Part shown: positions 1-7,126 of the stretch, one piece after another
Position numbering within the stretch: the stretch's first letter is position 1
How the letters are laid out: every line of letters begins with the position of its first letter
Assembly: GCA_002434335.1 (NCBI GenBank)
Contig: DJJW01000067.1
Coordinates: 35,462 to 49,186 of the forward strand
Direction: 5' to 3'
DNA from: Lachnoclostridium sp. UBA6558
Lineage (GTDB): Bacteria; Bacillota; Clostridia; Lachnospirales; Lachnospiraceae
DNA length: 13,725 bases
Made by a program: the position numbers and the translations under genes
Notes under the pieces: generated by a model
What the model was told of the DNA's origin: nothing
The model's input: only the letters and a program-made list of their open reading frames with translations
Databases searched by the model: none

Positions 1-23
1 AGACATATACCAGTAAGTAAAGG

Positions 24-52
24 TTGAGTATATAGCTAATTTAGTGTACAAT
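24..52 (+). promoter_or_regulatory. Sigma-A type promoter for the small membrane protein/secDF operon
   Basis: TTGAGT at 24-29 and TACAAT at 47-52 are separated by 17 bases, close to the vegetative consensus. Transcription would start near 59, giving a short leader before the AGGAGG site at 71-76. An upstream gene may end nearby: one frame is open from base 1 to a TGA at 25-27, too little to identify. Confidence 0.5.
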
Positions 53-82
53 GTAACGGAAGTTCACCAAAGGAGGAAACCT

Positions 83-505
83 GTGAGATATCAGATACTA
101 AATAAAAAAGCAGTTCGCTGTATATTAACTGTATTATTCTGCCTTGCCTTATTAATAGCTGAAATGAATATATCCGTTGCCAGCAACAGTAATCTTACTT
201 CCTCCCATACTACTGCGACAGGAGCCATTGCAAAGGCACTCTCCCATAAAGCAGATTCCTTATTTGAAGTAAAAGAAGCTTCCAGAGACGAGTTTACTGC
301 CGGCATTTCTGCCGGTACTGTAAAACCCTTTTCTTTTAAGGTTCTTCATTCAAAATATATTTTCTTGAGAACAGTTCTCTTATATATTCCCCTTATATTG
401 TTTGCCAGGTTAACGGTTTTATTGCAAGACAGTTACATAGGCAGAAGGTTTCTGATGCAATATATACATAATTCGGACGGAGAGAAAGGAGCAGCAGGCA
501 TTTAA
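83..505 (+). CDS. Small two-helix membrane protein upstream of secDF, function unknown
   Basis: I do not recognise this 140-aa protein. The start chosen is GTG at 83, preceded by a full AGGAGG at 71-76 with 6 bases of spacing; an in-frame GTG at 44 has no ribosome binding site and overlaps the promoter. Residues about 12-32 form a first hydrophobic helix after a basic N-terminus, which could be a signal anchor or a cleaved signal peptide ending near VASNS. A polar Ser/Thr/Ala-rich loop follows (about 33-90), then a second helix at about 92-114 and a short basic tail with RR at 121-122. The most likely topology puts the loop outside. It lies 40 bp upstream of secDF on the same strand with no terminator between, so the two are probably co-transcribed; a link to Sec export is inference from context only. 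Confidence 0.65.
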   Translation: MRYQILNKKAVRCILTVLFCLALLIAEMNISVASNSNLTSSHTTATGAIAKALSHKADSLFEVKEASRDEFTAGISAGTVKPFSFKVLHSKYIFLRTVLLYIPLILFARLTVLLQDSYIGRRFLMQYIHNSDGEKGAAGI

Positions 506-545
506 ACGGCATAAAAAATTAAATAGGAAAAGAGGATAATAACCT

Positions 546-2708
546 ATGAAGCCAGGAAAGAAAATGCTTGCTGCTATTTTTATAACCATAGCAGTGTTTA
601 TTTATATTGCAATTTTTGGAATCGGAAGCGGAGTCAAAGGTATTTTCGACATGCGCTACGGTATTGATATCAGGGGAGGCGTGGAAGCGGTATTTGAGCC
701 ACAGGGACTTAAACGCAGTCCTACGGAGCAGGAACTGGAAACAGCCAGAGAGGTTATTGAGACCAGACTGGACAATCAGAATATTTCTGATCGTGAAGTT
801 ACGGTGGATAAGAGCGGTGGTTATATTATTGTTCAGTTTCCCTGGAAATCTGATGAGAAGAACTTTAACCCGGAGAACGCTATTACCGAGTTAGGTGAAA
901 TGGCGGAACTGACCTTTAAGGACCCTTCCGGTAATGTGCTCATTGAAGGCAAGAATGTGGAAAGCGCAACACCGGAGAATGTTACCTCCGGAGTAACCAA
1001 AGGCTATCAGGTAGCACTGAAATTCGACGCCAAAGGTGCCAAGCTCTTTGAAGAGGCCACAGGAAAATTGCTGGGACAGAGGATGAGCATCTACATGGAT
1101 GACGACCTGATCTCAAGCCCTACGGTACAGGTAAAAATAGCCGGAGGAGAGGCTGCTATCACTAATCTTGGAAGTTATGCGGAAGCAAAGGAATTAGCCG
1201 GTAAGATCAATGCAGGAGCCCTTCCTTTCTCTCTGGCAACCACCAATTTCTCAACTATCAGTCCCGCTTTAGGCAGTAATGCCTTAAACATAATGGTTGC
1301 AGCAGGAATAATAGCCTTCTTTGCAATTTGTGTATTTATGATAACCTTCTACAGGCTGCCGGGGGTACTGGCCTGCGTCACCTTAGTATTACAGATGGTG
1401 ATACAGCTGCTGGCAATTTCCATTCCCCAATATACGCTGACTCTGCCGGGAATAGCTGGAATCATATTGACCTTGGGTATGGCAGTGGATACAAATATAA
1501 TCATATCGGAACGTATTTCCGATGAGTTAAAGAAAGGTATCTCTGTCAGAAGTTCGATTATTTATGGCTATAAACATGCCTTTTCCTCTATATTGGACGG
1601 AAATATCACGACAGCCATAGTGGCAATAATACTTATGATCTTTGGTTCCGGTTCCATGTTAAGTTTTGGCTATACCCTTCTGATTGGTATGTTGGTTAAT
1701 CTTCTGGTAGGGGTTACCATCTCAAGGCACCTTATACAATCCTTTGTGGAATACCACAGATGGAATAAGGATAAATGGTTCAGAAAAAGGAAAGATAAGA
1801 AGATTATACCTTTTTACCAGAAGAAATATATCTTTGCCATACTGTCAGGTATAATTATTCTGGCAGGAGTTGCGGGATGTTTTACAAAAGGAATCAAACT
1901 TGATACCCAGTTTACCGGAGGAGCGGTATTGAGCTATACAGTCTCTTCAGAAGCCGATACAGATAAGATTCAGCAGGCAGTAGAAAAGCAGACCAACAGG
2001 CCGGTAACGGTTCAGATCAAAGAGGACAACCTGACAGGGATTAAGAGGCTTTCAGTAACCCTGGCTGGTAACGGCGGAATGTCACCGGAGGAACAGGCAG
2101 AGGTTACGGATGCAATTAACAGTACGCTGGAAAAAGCAGACGTAAAATTGTCTGAAACCTTTGTAGTAGAGCCCTATATCGGTGCCAAAGCCCTTAAGAA
2201 TGCCGGGCTTGCGATAGCTCTGTCGACTGTATTTATTGTAATCTATGTTTGGATAAGATTTTCAGCAATCTCTGGCTTGTCGGCAGGAATTACAGCCATG
2301 GTCGCACTGCTGCATGATGCGTTGGTGGTATTCTTTGCTTTTGTACTGTTTGGCATACCCCTTAATGATGCTTTTGTTGCAGTATTGCTTACGGTTATCG
2401 GATATTCTATTAATGATACTATTGTTATTTACGACAGAATTCGTGAGAACAAAAAGCTGGACCAGAAGCTGTCTGTTGTTAATTTGGTCAATGAAAGCAC
2501 CACTCAGACGTTGGGAAGGTCAATTAATTCGTCCTTTACCACTGGGCTATGTGTCCTGATTATCATGATAGCGTCCATCGTATTTCATATTGAATCTATC
2601 ATGGAATTCTCTCTGCCAATGTTCTTTGGTATTTTAACGGGATGTTATTCATCAATCTGTGTTGCCGGAACCTTATGGGCAGCCTGGGAGAAACGTAAGG
2701 AAAAATAA
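546..2708 (+). CDS. secDF: Fused SecD-SecF protein-export membrane protein
   Basis: This 720-aa protein is the Sec translocon accessory that uses the proton gradient to pull translocating proteins to the outer face of the membrane. It is one chain carrying both halves, as in Bacillus (about 737 aa). The SecD half (about 1-415) has a first helix at 8-26, the conserved RYGIDIRGGV segment at 37-46, an external domain to about 240, and a membrane block whose AVDTNIIISERI motif puts the conserved aspartate at D315. A basic linker (about 400-420) leads to the SecF half, with its own first helix, LDTQFTGG near 452-459, a small external domain, and SINDTIVIYDRIREN with D624, the SecF counterpart of D315. 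Both intramembrane aspartates are present, so it looks functional. The start ATG follows a purine-rich AAGAGGA site. There is no terminator of its own: the next promoter begins 7 bases after the stop codon. Confidence 0.97.
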   Translation: MKPGKKMLAAIFITIAVFIYIAIFGIGSGVKGIFDMRYGIDIRGGVEAVFEPQGLKRSPTEQELETAREVIETRLDNQNISDREVTVDKSGGYIIVQFPWKSDEKNFNPENAITELGEMAELTFKDPSGNVLIEGKNVESATPENVTSGVTKGYQVALKFDAKGAKLFEEATGKLLGQRMSIYMDDDLISSPTVQVKIAGGEAAITNLGSYAEAKELAGKINAGALPFSLATTNFSTISPALGSNALNIMVAAGIIAFFAICVFMITFYRLPGVLACVTLVLQMVIQLLAISIPQYTLTLPGIAGIILTLGMAVDTNIIISERISDELKKGISVRSSIIYGYKHAFSSILDGNITTAIVAIILMIFGSGSMLSFGYTLLIGMLVNLLVGVTISRHLIQSFVEYHRWNKDKWFRKRKDKKIIPFYQKKYIFAILSGIIILAGVAGCFTKGIKLDTQFTGGAVLSYTVSSEADTDKIQQAVEKQTNRPVTVQIKEDNLTGIKRLSVTLAGNGGMSPEEQAEVTDAINSTLEKADVKLSETFVVEPYIGAKALKNAGLAIALSTVFIVIYVWIRFSAISGLSAGITAMVALLHDALVVFFAFVLFGIPLNDAFVAVLLTVIGYSINDTIVIYDRIRENKKLDQKLSVVNLVNESTTQTLGRSINSSFTTGLCVLIIMIASIVFHIESIMEFSLPMFFGILTGCYSSICVAGTLWAAWEKRKEK

Positions 2709-2714
2709 ACTATC

Positions 2715-2743
2715 TTGACGGTAAAATCTGGTTGTGATATTAT
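2715..2743 (+). promoter_or_regulatory. Strong sigma-A promoter of the T-box leader
   Basis: TTGACG at 2715-2720 and TATTAT at 2738-2743 are separated by exactly 17 bases, with a TG one base before the -10 box (extended -10). The predicted start near 2750 lies at the beginning of the T-box leader. Confidence 0.75.
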
Positions 2744-2749
2744 GTTCAG

Positions 2750-3043
2750 AAATAGAGAAAGGCATTGAAGAGAATTAGTATATGTTGCAGTCGGTTCACA
2801 GAAGACAGAGGGTAACCTCAGGCTGAGAGTCTTTACCGAAGCAAGATAGAAGAGGTCTCAGAGCCGTGGGCTGAACAGGTTATCTCAGTAGGTTGCACCG
2901 GAATTTCCACCGTTACAAGGAAAGCAGTGTCGATTGTTATATCCGTACTGAGTGAGAGCAAGGAGTATTCCTTGAAGTTAGGTGGTAACACGGACTATAG
3001 TTCGCCCTAAGCTGATTGTTTTAATTGGCTTAGGGCTTTTTTA
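2750..3043 (+). promoter_or_regulatory. T-box riboswitch leader (probably tRNA-Glu responsive)
   Basis: T-box leaders bind a specific tRNA; when it is uncharged its acceptor end stabilises an antiterminator and the downstream gene is read. The T-box core GGTGGTAACACGG is at 2981-2993; its TGGT would pair with a tRNA ending ACCA. The TTAGG just before it can pair with the CCTAA at 3006-3010 (antiterminator), while the same CCTAA is part of the terminator's 5' arm, the classical switch. Upstream are GACAGAG near 2805, a stem GGTAA/TTACC enclosing a CTCA/TGAG hairpin (about 2811-2837), a GGGCTGAA element (about 2868) and a stem III-like CCGGAATTTCCACCGTTA (about 2898-2915). A candidate GAA (glutamate) specifier lies at 2849-2851. 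I did not fold stem I fully, so the specifier is less certain than the class; the gltX start downstream supports glutamate. Confidence 0.9.
3004..3042 (+). terminator. T-box intrinsic terminator
   Basis: GCCCTAAGC and GCTTAGGGC form a perfect 9-bp stem, followed by a run of T. It is the off state of the T-box and is also the first terminator met by transcripts reading through from secDF. Confidence 0.93.
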
Positions 3044-3131
3044 TGTATTAGAAATAACAATCTATTACATAAGAACTACTGTGCAGATGCATCATAATCA
3101 TTGAAGAGATATACATTGAAAGGAGTAAGCT

Positions 3132-3416
3132 ATGTCAAACAAATTATTAGCCGATTTACTATTTCCACAAGTTACTTTTACATCAGAGGACATGGAAAGA
3201 CGTTATCCGGAAAGAGGGGATACCAGTGAGAAAGTAATAACCCGTATAGGTCCAAGTCCTACCGGCTTTATCCATCTTGGAAATCTATATAATACAGTAA
3301 TAGCAGAGAGGCTAGCGCATCAGAGCGGTGGCAGTTTTTATCTGAGAATCGAAGATACGGACAATAAGAGAGAACAAATTAGCATCATTCTTGGAATTGT
3401 TATTCTCTTAAATTAA
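3132..3416 (+). pseudogene. gltX: Truncated glutamyl-tRNA synthetase (N-terminal stub)
   Basis: The first about 82 residues are an unmistakable start of a clostridial glutamyl-tRNA synthetase: an N-terminal extension (SNKLLADLLFP), then RIGPSPTGFIHLGNLYN with the HIGH-class signature (HLGN), and YLRIEDTDNKRE. The match then stops abruptly near 3375 and the frame runs through about 12 unrelated residues to TAA at 3414-3416. A full enzyme is about 480-550 aa, so the rest of the catalytic domain, the KMSKS loop and the anticodon-binding domain are missing; no other frame downstream resumes the gene. The ribosome binding site (AAAGGAG), promoter and T-box are all intact. It cannot be a working synthetase, and a full copy is expected elsewhere because the enzyme is essential. 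A deletion replacing the 3' part is likelier than a simple frameshift. Confidence 0.88.
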
Positions 3417-3424
3417 TATATAAT
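3397..3424 (+). promoter_or_regulatory. Possible promoter for the serine hydrolase gene
   Basis: TTGTTA at 3397-3402 and TATAAT at 3419-3424 are separated by 16 bases. The -10 lies inside the AT palindrome, so in such AT-rich DNA the match may be accidental. Confidence 0.35.
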
Positions 3425-3434
3425 TATATATTAA
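3413..3434. repeat. 22-bp perfect AT palindrome at the gltX break
   Basis: The left half TTAATATATAA (3413-3423) is followed directly by its exact reverse complement TTATATATTAA (3424-3434). It overlaps the stop codon of the gltX stub and contains the TATAAT proposed as -10 for the next gene. It has no spacer and no T-tract, so it is not a normal terminator; it may mark the recombination junction or serve as an operator. Confidence 0.7.
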
Positions 3435-3496
3435 CTGCTTACAGTAAAACAATGAGAAAAAGTCTGTAACAATTCGGTTTCAGAAAAGAGGTAAAT

Positions 3497-4504
3497 ATGG
3501 ATTTTAATAATATGATAGACAGAGATTTTCGTGGCTGTATCTCCATAAGCAAAGGAAATGAGTTATTATTTAGGAAAGCATATGGTTATAGGGACCTTTC
3601 GAATGAAATACCCAATACAACTGATACAAGATTTGCCACAGCTTCAGCAGGCAAAGTATTCATAGGAACAGGTATCCTGCAGCTGATAGAGAAAGGAAAG
3701 CTTAGATTCACTGATACCATCGGTGAATTGCTGGAGCTTGACTGGAAGCGGATTGATAGTGGAATCACTGTAAAACAGCTGCTGACTCATACCTCCGGAA
3801 TTCCGGATTACTTTGATGAAAGTATAATGGATGAGTATGAAGAACTCTGGAGGGATTATCCAAATTACAAAATACGCACATCAGCTGATTTGCTGCCGCT
3901 GTTTATGGATAAGCCCATGATGTATGAAAAAGGTGAAAGATTTCAATACAACAATACGGGGTTTGTAGTATTAGGATTGATAATAGAGAAAGTTACAGGG
4001 AAACCTTTTGACAATTATTTAAAAGAATATATTTTTTCCCCCAGCGGCATGGGTAGGACAGGGTACTTTGAGCTGGACAGACTGCCTGCTAATTGTGCCG
4101 CTAATTATATCTGGGATGAGGAAAGAAAAGAGTATTATACCAATATCTATAGTGTGGATGTAAAAGGAACTGGTGCAGGCGGTGTATTTACAACAGTAGC
4201 AGATGTTGAACTTTTCTGGAAGGCTCTATTATCCGGAAGACTTTTATCTGCGGAAATAACTGATGAAATGCTGCGCATTCAGTGTACCGGTGAAGATGAG
4301 GATAACTATGGCTACGGAATCTGGATAAGTAAGAAATACGAGGACTGCATTCTTCCATATTTTACAGGAATGGATCCGGGAGTAACATTTATAAGTACTT
4401 ATAAAAGAGATGAGGAGCTGAACATAACCGTTGTAAGCAATTTTGGAGACAATGTCTGGAAGATAAAAAATGATATACTGAATGCGTTGACAGAAAAGGT
4501 GTGA
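3497..4504 (+). CDS. Class C beta-lactamase-like serine hydrolase (PF00144 family)
   Basis: A 335-aa member of the beta-lactamase/penicillin-binding-protein-like esterase family. The SxxK nucleophile motif is S50-A-G-K53 (context RFATASAGK), the YxN motif is Y151-N-N153 (context RFQYNNTGF), and the conserved LLTHTSGIPDY segment carries H98. Near the C-terminus FTGMDPGVTFISTY takes the place of the third (HxG/KTG-like) motif. There is no signal peptide, unlike secreted class C beta-lactamases and cell-wall enzymes, so it probably acts in the cytoplasm as an esterase or peptidase; the substrate cannot be told. The start ATG follows AAGAGG. It begins 80 bp after the gltX stub with no terminator between, so transcripts that escape the T-box terminator can include it. 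A terminator follows at 4570. Confidence 0.88.
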   Translation: MDFNNMIDRDFRGCISISKGNELLFRKAYGYRDLSNEIPNTTDTRFATASAGKVFIGTGILQLIEKGKLRFTDTIGELLELDWKRIDSGITVKQLLTHTSGIPDYFDESIMDEYEELWRDYPNYKIRTSADLLPLFMDKPMMYEKGERFQYNNTGFVVLGLIIEKVTGKPFDNYLKEYIFSPSGMGRTGYFELDRLPANCAANYIWDEERKEYYTNIYSVDVKGTGAGGVFTTVADVELFWKALLSGRLLSAEITDEMLRIQCTGEDEDNYGYGIWISKKYEDCILPYFTGMDPGVTFISTYKRDEELNITVVSNFGDNVWKIKNDILNALTEKV

Positions 4505-4569
4505 CAATTTTCAATAAGCCCTGCTATTTCAAAGTATAATATAAAGTAAGTAAAAATTGAAATGAAAAG

Positions 4570-4598
4570 TACTCCGCTTTGCTGCGGAGTATTTTTTT
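4570..4598 (+). terminator. Intrinsic terminator of the serine hydrolase gene
   Basis: TACTCCGC and GCGGAGTA form a perfect 8-bp stem around TTTGCT, followed by seven T. It separates the T-box/hydrolase unit from the sigma factor unit. Confidence 0.92.
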
Positions 4599-4685
4599 GT
4601 GAATAAAGCCGCTGTCAAAACATTGGATAAAAGGGAGTTATCCCCTGATTACACGGATTTTTATAACTGTATAGTACCGGTATGT

Positions 4686-4696
4686 TATGCTATAAT
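4686..4696 (+). promoter_or_regulatory. Extended -10 promoter candidate for the ECF sigma operon
   Basis: TATAAT at 4691-4696 is preceded by TGC, giving an extended -10 box (TGCTATAAT); there is only a weak -35 (TGTATA at 4668-4673). This implies a leader of about 125 bases. A second, self-activated ECF promoter may exist nearer the gene (GAACC near 4750), but I see no convincing pair of boxes. Confidence 0.45.
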
Positions 4697-4828
4697 ACAA
4701 ACAATTCCAACTCGAGAAAAAAAGCTTACTATAAAAATTGAAATAAAATGAACCAAACATAATCCTGTTACAATAAATAAATGAGAAGGTCAGATACTTT
4801 CGGATTTCGTATATAAAGGAGTACAGGT

Positions 4829-5350
4829 ATGACAGCAGAAGAACTGAATCAATTAATAGTAGAACATGGGAAGCATGTTTACAGTTTTTGCTGTAACCTT
4901 ACCGGAAATTCCGCGGAAGCAGAGGATTTGTATCAGGACACTATCTTAAAAGCTGTTGAGTTAAGCCACAGACTTAACAGCAGTGGCAATCCCAAAAGTT
5001 TTCTCATGGGTATCTCGGTAAAGATATGGCAGAATCACAAAAGGAAATTTGCAGTAAGGCAGAAAATAATACATCTGGAGGAATATGATGACAACCTTAT
5101 GGAGACTGAATCCCCAGATTACCAGCCGGAAAAGGAACTGCTCCGGAAGGAGACAATAGCCGCAGTACGTATTGCAGTCCAGGAACTGCCGGATAAGTTA
5201 AAAACAGTACTGTATATGTACTATACGGCAGAAATGTCTGTTGAAGATATTGCCGCCGCCTTACATATACCAAAAGGTACCGTTAAGAGCAGACTGCATA
5301 AGGGTAGGAATTTATTAAAACAATACCTGGAGGTGTGGAATCATGAATGA
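4829..5350 (+). CDS. ECF-family RNA polymerase sigma factor
   Basis: This 173-aa protein has the two-domain layout of an extracytoplasmic function sigma factor. Region 2 covers about 10-75 (HVYSFCCNLTGNSAEAEDLYQD, then a segment ending IWQNHKRK that would contact the -10 element). A charged linker (about 76-115) leads to region 4 at about 116-170, with the helix-turn-helix in MSVEDIAAALHIPKGTVKSRLHKGRNLL reading the -35 element. The length is typical. The start ATG follows AAGGAG with good spacing. Its last 8 bases overlap the next gene, which encodes a membrane protein, the usual arrangement for a sigma factor held at the membrane by its anti-sigma factor. The inducing signal is not visible from the sequence. 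Confidence 0.95.
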   Translation: MTAEELNQLIVEHGKHVYSFCCNLTGNSAEAEDLYQDTILKAVELSHRLNSSGNPKSFLMGISVKIWQNHKRKFAVRQKIIHLEEYDDNLMETESPDYQPEKELLRKETIAAVRIAVQELPDKLKTVLYMYYTAEMSVEDIAAALHIPKGTVKSRLHKGRNLLKQYLEVWNHE

Positions 5351-6728
5351 TATTGATAAACTCCTGAGAACTGCCCTTTCTCCTGCCGGATACCCTTCTG
5401 AGGAATTAAATAATAAGATTGTAAAGAAGGTTAAGGAGAGTGGCACTATGAAAAACAGTTATAAAAAAATGATGATAGCAGCAGCCATAGCTATGATTAT
5501 ATTGATACTACCGGTATCTGTATATGCAGCGTATCGGTATTTAAGCCCGAAAGAGGCAGCCAATGAAATGGATGACAATAAGTTAGGTGAGGCCTTTGAT
5601 AAAGAGGGCAAGGAAGTTATAAAGACTGTAACAGACGGAATATATAAGATTACCTATCTGGGACATGTAACCGGAGAATCCATCAGCGAAAGGACCGGTT
5701 CTGCCTGGGAACTTCATCCGAATAGAATTTATGTGGCAGTTGCCATTGAAAGGGCGGATGGAGCTGCTATCAAGATGGATGATGGACACAGTATTTTTGT
5801 TACACCATTGATACAGGGGTTAAATCCCTGGAAATACAATATTGTAACCATGAACGGGGGTTACATGGAAAAGATTATCGATGGTATACTCTACCGAATC
5901 ACAGAGTGTGACAATGTCGAGAGTTTTGCTGACAGGGAGCTTTATCTGGCTGTATCTGATACCACCTTTTATAGTACAGAGGCTTTTACCTATGACGAAG
6001 TATCAGGTTTAATCAGTGAAAATGACAGTTATCAGGGAACGAATGTACTCTTTGAACTGGAGCTTGATCCGAAAGGGGCAGATAAGGACAAAGCGGCTGA
6101 ATATATAGAGCAGCTTGAAAAGGAATGGGAAGCAGGCGCAGCCACAGGGGAAGCTTCCGGTGAAAATCAGGAATCAAGTAGTAATAAGGAGGAAAATCCC
6201 AGGGTTCAGCAAGAGGAATTTTATGATAAGGAAAATAATCTTACTATCCGTATAAAAGATAATGATTCCTCTGCTTGGTCTGCCGGTGGGGAAAGCTCTA
6301 ATAATATATTGAGTTATTCACTGGAGGTGGAAGGAGAAGGGGTAGAGAACCTTGATTTTACTCTTAATAAAGGACAATTCTGCAATTATACGGAGGAGTA
6401 TAAGCTTGGCGAGCGGGAATATTACGGAAATACCTTAAGTGTTCCATATAAGGAACAGAAAGAAAGGGATTATAAATATGCTATTGCGATACAGGCTAAA
6501 TATGCAGACTATGGGTATGAGGATGAGTATCTAAAGGAACTGGGAGAGAAAGATTTAGAGCAGAGAGACAAAATATACTATGAGGTTTTAAATCAGGAAA
6601 TCAACTCAACTATTATCGGGCTTGCTATTAAGATGGAAGACGGCAGAGTACTTCATAAGGAGATTAAACTTAAGAATTTAATGGCGGAAACAGAAAGATC
6701 TATCTGGATTGCATTAAATGTAAACTAA
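5343..6728 (+). CDS. Single-pass membrane protein, probable anti-sigma factor (DUF4179-like)
   Basis: A 461-aa protein translationally coupled to the ECF sigma gene (8-bp overlap, GGAGGTG just before its ATG). Residues 1-42 are cytoplasmic and charged and could bind the sigma factor; there is no obvious zinc-binding HxxxCxxC motif. One hydrophobic helix lies at about 43-63, and nearly 400 residues should lie outside. The first outer part (about 68-240), with FDKEGKEVIKTVTDGIYKITY, resembles the DUF4179 domain found in such sigma/anti-sigma pairs. An acidic, Ser/Glu/Asn-rich low-complexity linker (about 250-285) leads to a second folded part to the C-terminus, possibly a sensor. The family assignment is from recognition of the pattern; the anti-sigma role is inferred from position. 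An internal ATG at 5448 has a plausible ribosome binding site, but the coupled start is preferred. Confidence 0.8.
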   Translation: MNDIDKLLRTALSPAGYPSEELNNKIVKKVKESGTMKNSYKKMMIAAAIAMIILILPVSVYAAYRYLSPKEAANEMDDNKLGEAFDKEGKEVIKTVTDGIYKITYLGHVTGESISERTGSAWELHPNRIYVAVAIERADGAAIKMDDGHSIFVTPLIQGLNPWKYNIVTMNGGYMEKIIDGILYRITECDNVESFADRELYLAVSDTTFYSTEAFTYDEVSGLISENDSYQGTNVLFELELDPKGADKDKAAEYIEQLEKEWEAGAATGEASGENQESSSNKEENPRVQQEEFYDKENNLTIRIKDNDSSAWSAGGESSNNILSYSLEVEGEGVENLDFTLNKGQFCNYTEEYKLGEREYYGNTLSVPYKEQKERDYKYAIAIQAKYADYGYEDEYLKELGEKDLEQRDKIYYEVLNQEINSTIIGLAIKMEDGRVLHKEIKLKNLMAETERSIWIALNVN

Positions 6729-6733
6729 CTATA

Positions 6734-6768
6734 AAGACATTGGCAGATTCATGCTGCCAATGTCTTTT
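6734..6768 (+). terminator. Intrinsic terminator of the sigma/anti-sigma operon
   Basis: AAGACATTGGCAG (6734-6746) pairs perfectly with CTGCCAATGTCTT (6754-6766) around a 7-base loop. It begins 5 bases after the stop codon; the flanking A and T bases suggest it could work in both directions. Confidence 0.92.
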
Positions 6769-6911
6769 CAGTCTAAGGATTACTTTGTCTCGGCAATGTT
6801 ACTTTGCTTCATAATATCAAGTGTGTACCTTCAAGTGATTACAAGATAAGAGGAGAATGATAATGCCGTAAGCAGAGGTAGATAATCTTCAAAAGGGGAA
6901 TGGAGGAAACT

Positions 6912-7087
6912 ATGAAAGATATATTGTTAAGCTTAAAGCTATTATATGGGTAATCCCTGTATTACTTATGTTGCATGAATTTGAAGAATGGAATATACTG
7001 GAATGGTACGACAGTACCTTTCAAGGCTCCGTTCCTTCTAATAAACTGGGGGCCAGGTTATGGATGATATTGGTTGGTGTTTCATAA
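6912..7087 (+). pseudogene. Frameshifted remnant of an HXXEE-domain membrane protein
   Basis: A good ribosome binding site (GGAGG at 6902-6906) precedes ATG at 6912, but this frame stops after 13 codons at 6951. From 6935 another frame reads KAIIWVIPVLLMLHEFEEWN and continues to LWMILVGVS before TAA at 7085. The hydrophobic stretch with H-E-F-E-E matches the signature of the HXXEE family of putative membrane proteins (normally about 150-180 aa). Adding back a single base near 6932 would join the RBS-driven start to this frame, so a one-base deletion is the simplest explanation. The rest of the gene is missing: after the TAA the same frame is open into the TPR gene. The 140 bases before the remnant (6770-6911) contain nothing I can assign. 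Confidence 0.65.
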
Positions 7088-7126
7088 ATTTTCACTCAAG
7101 CTGGAAAAATTGTTTTTGCAATAGCA

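Noticed and set aside
3132..3416. A genuine short GltX paralogue such as GluQ-RS
   Set aside because: Those proteins are about 300 aa and keep the whole catalytic domain; here less than a third of that domain remains and the tail is unrelated sequence.
3497..4504. An antibiotic-resistance beta-lactamase
   Set aside because: It lacks a signal peptide and a clear KTG motif; the SAGK and YNN motifs place it in the broad serine hydrolase family, most of which are not resistance enzymes.
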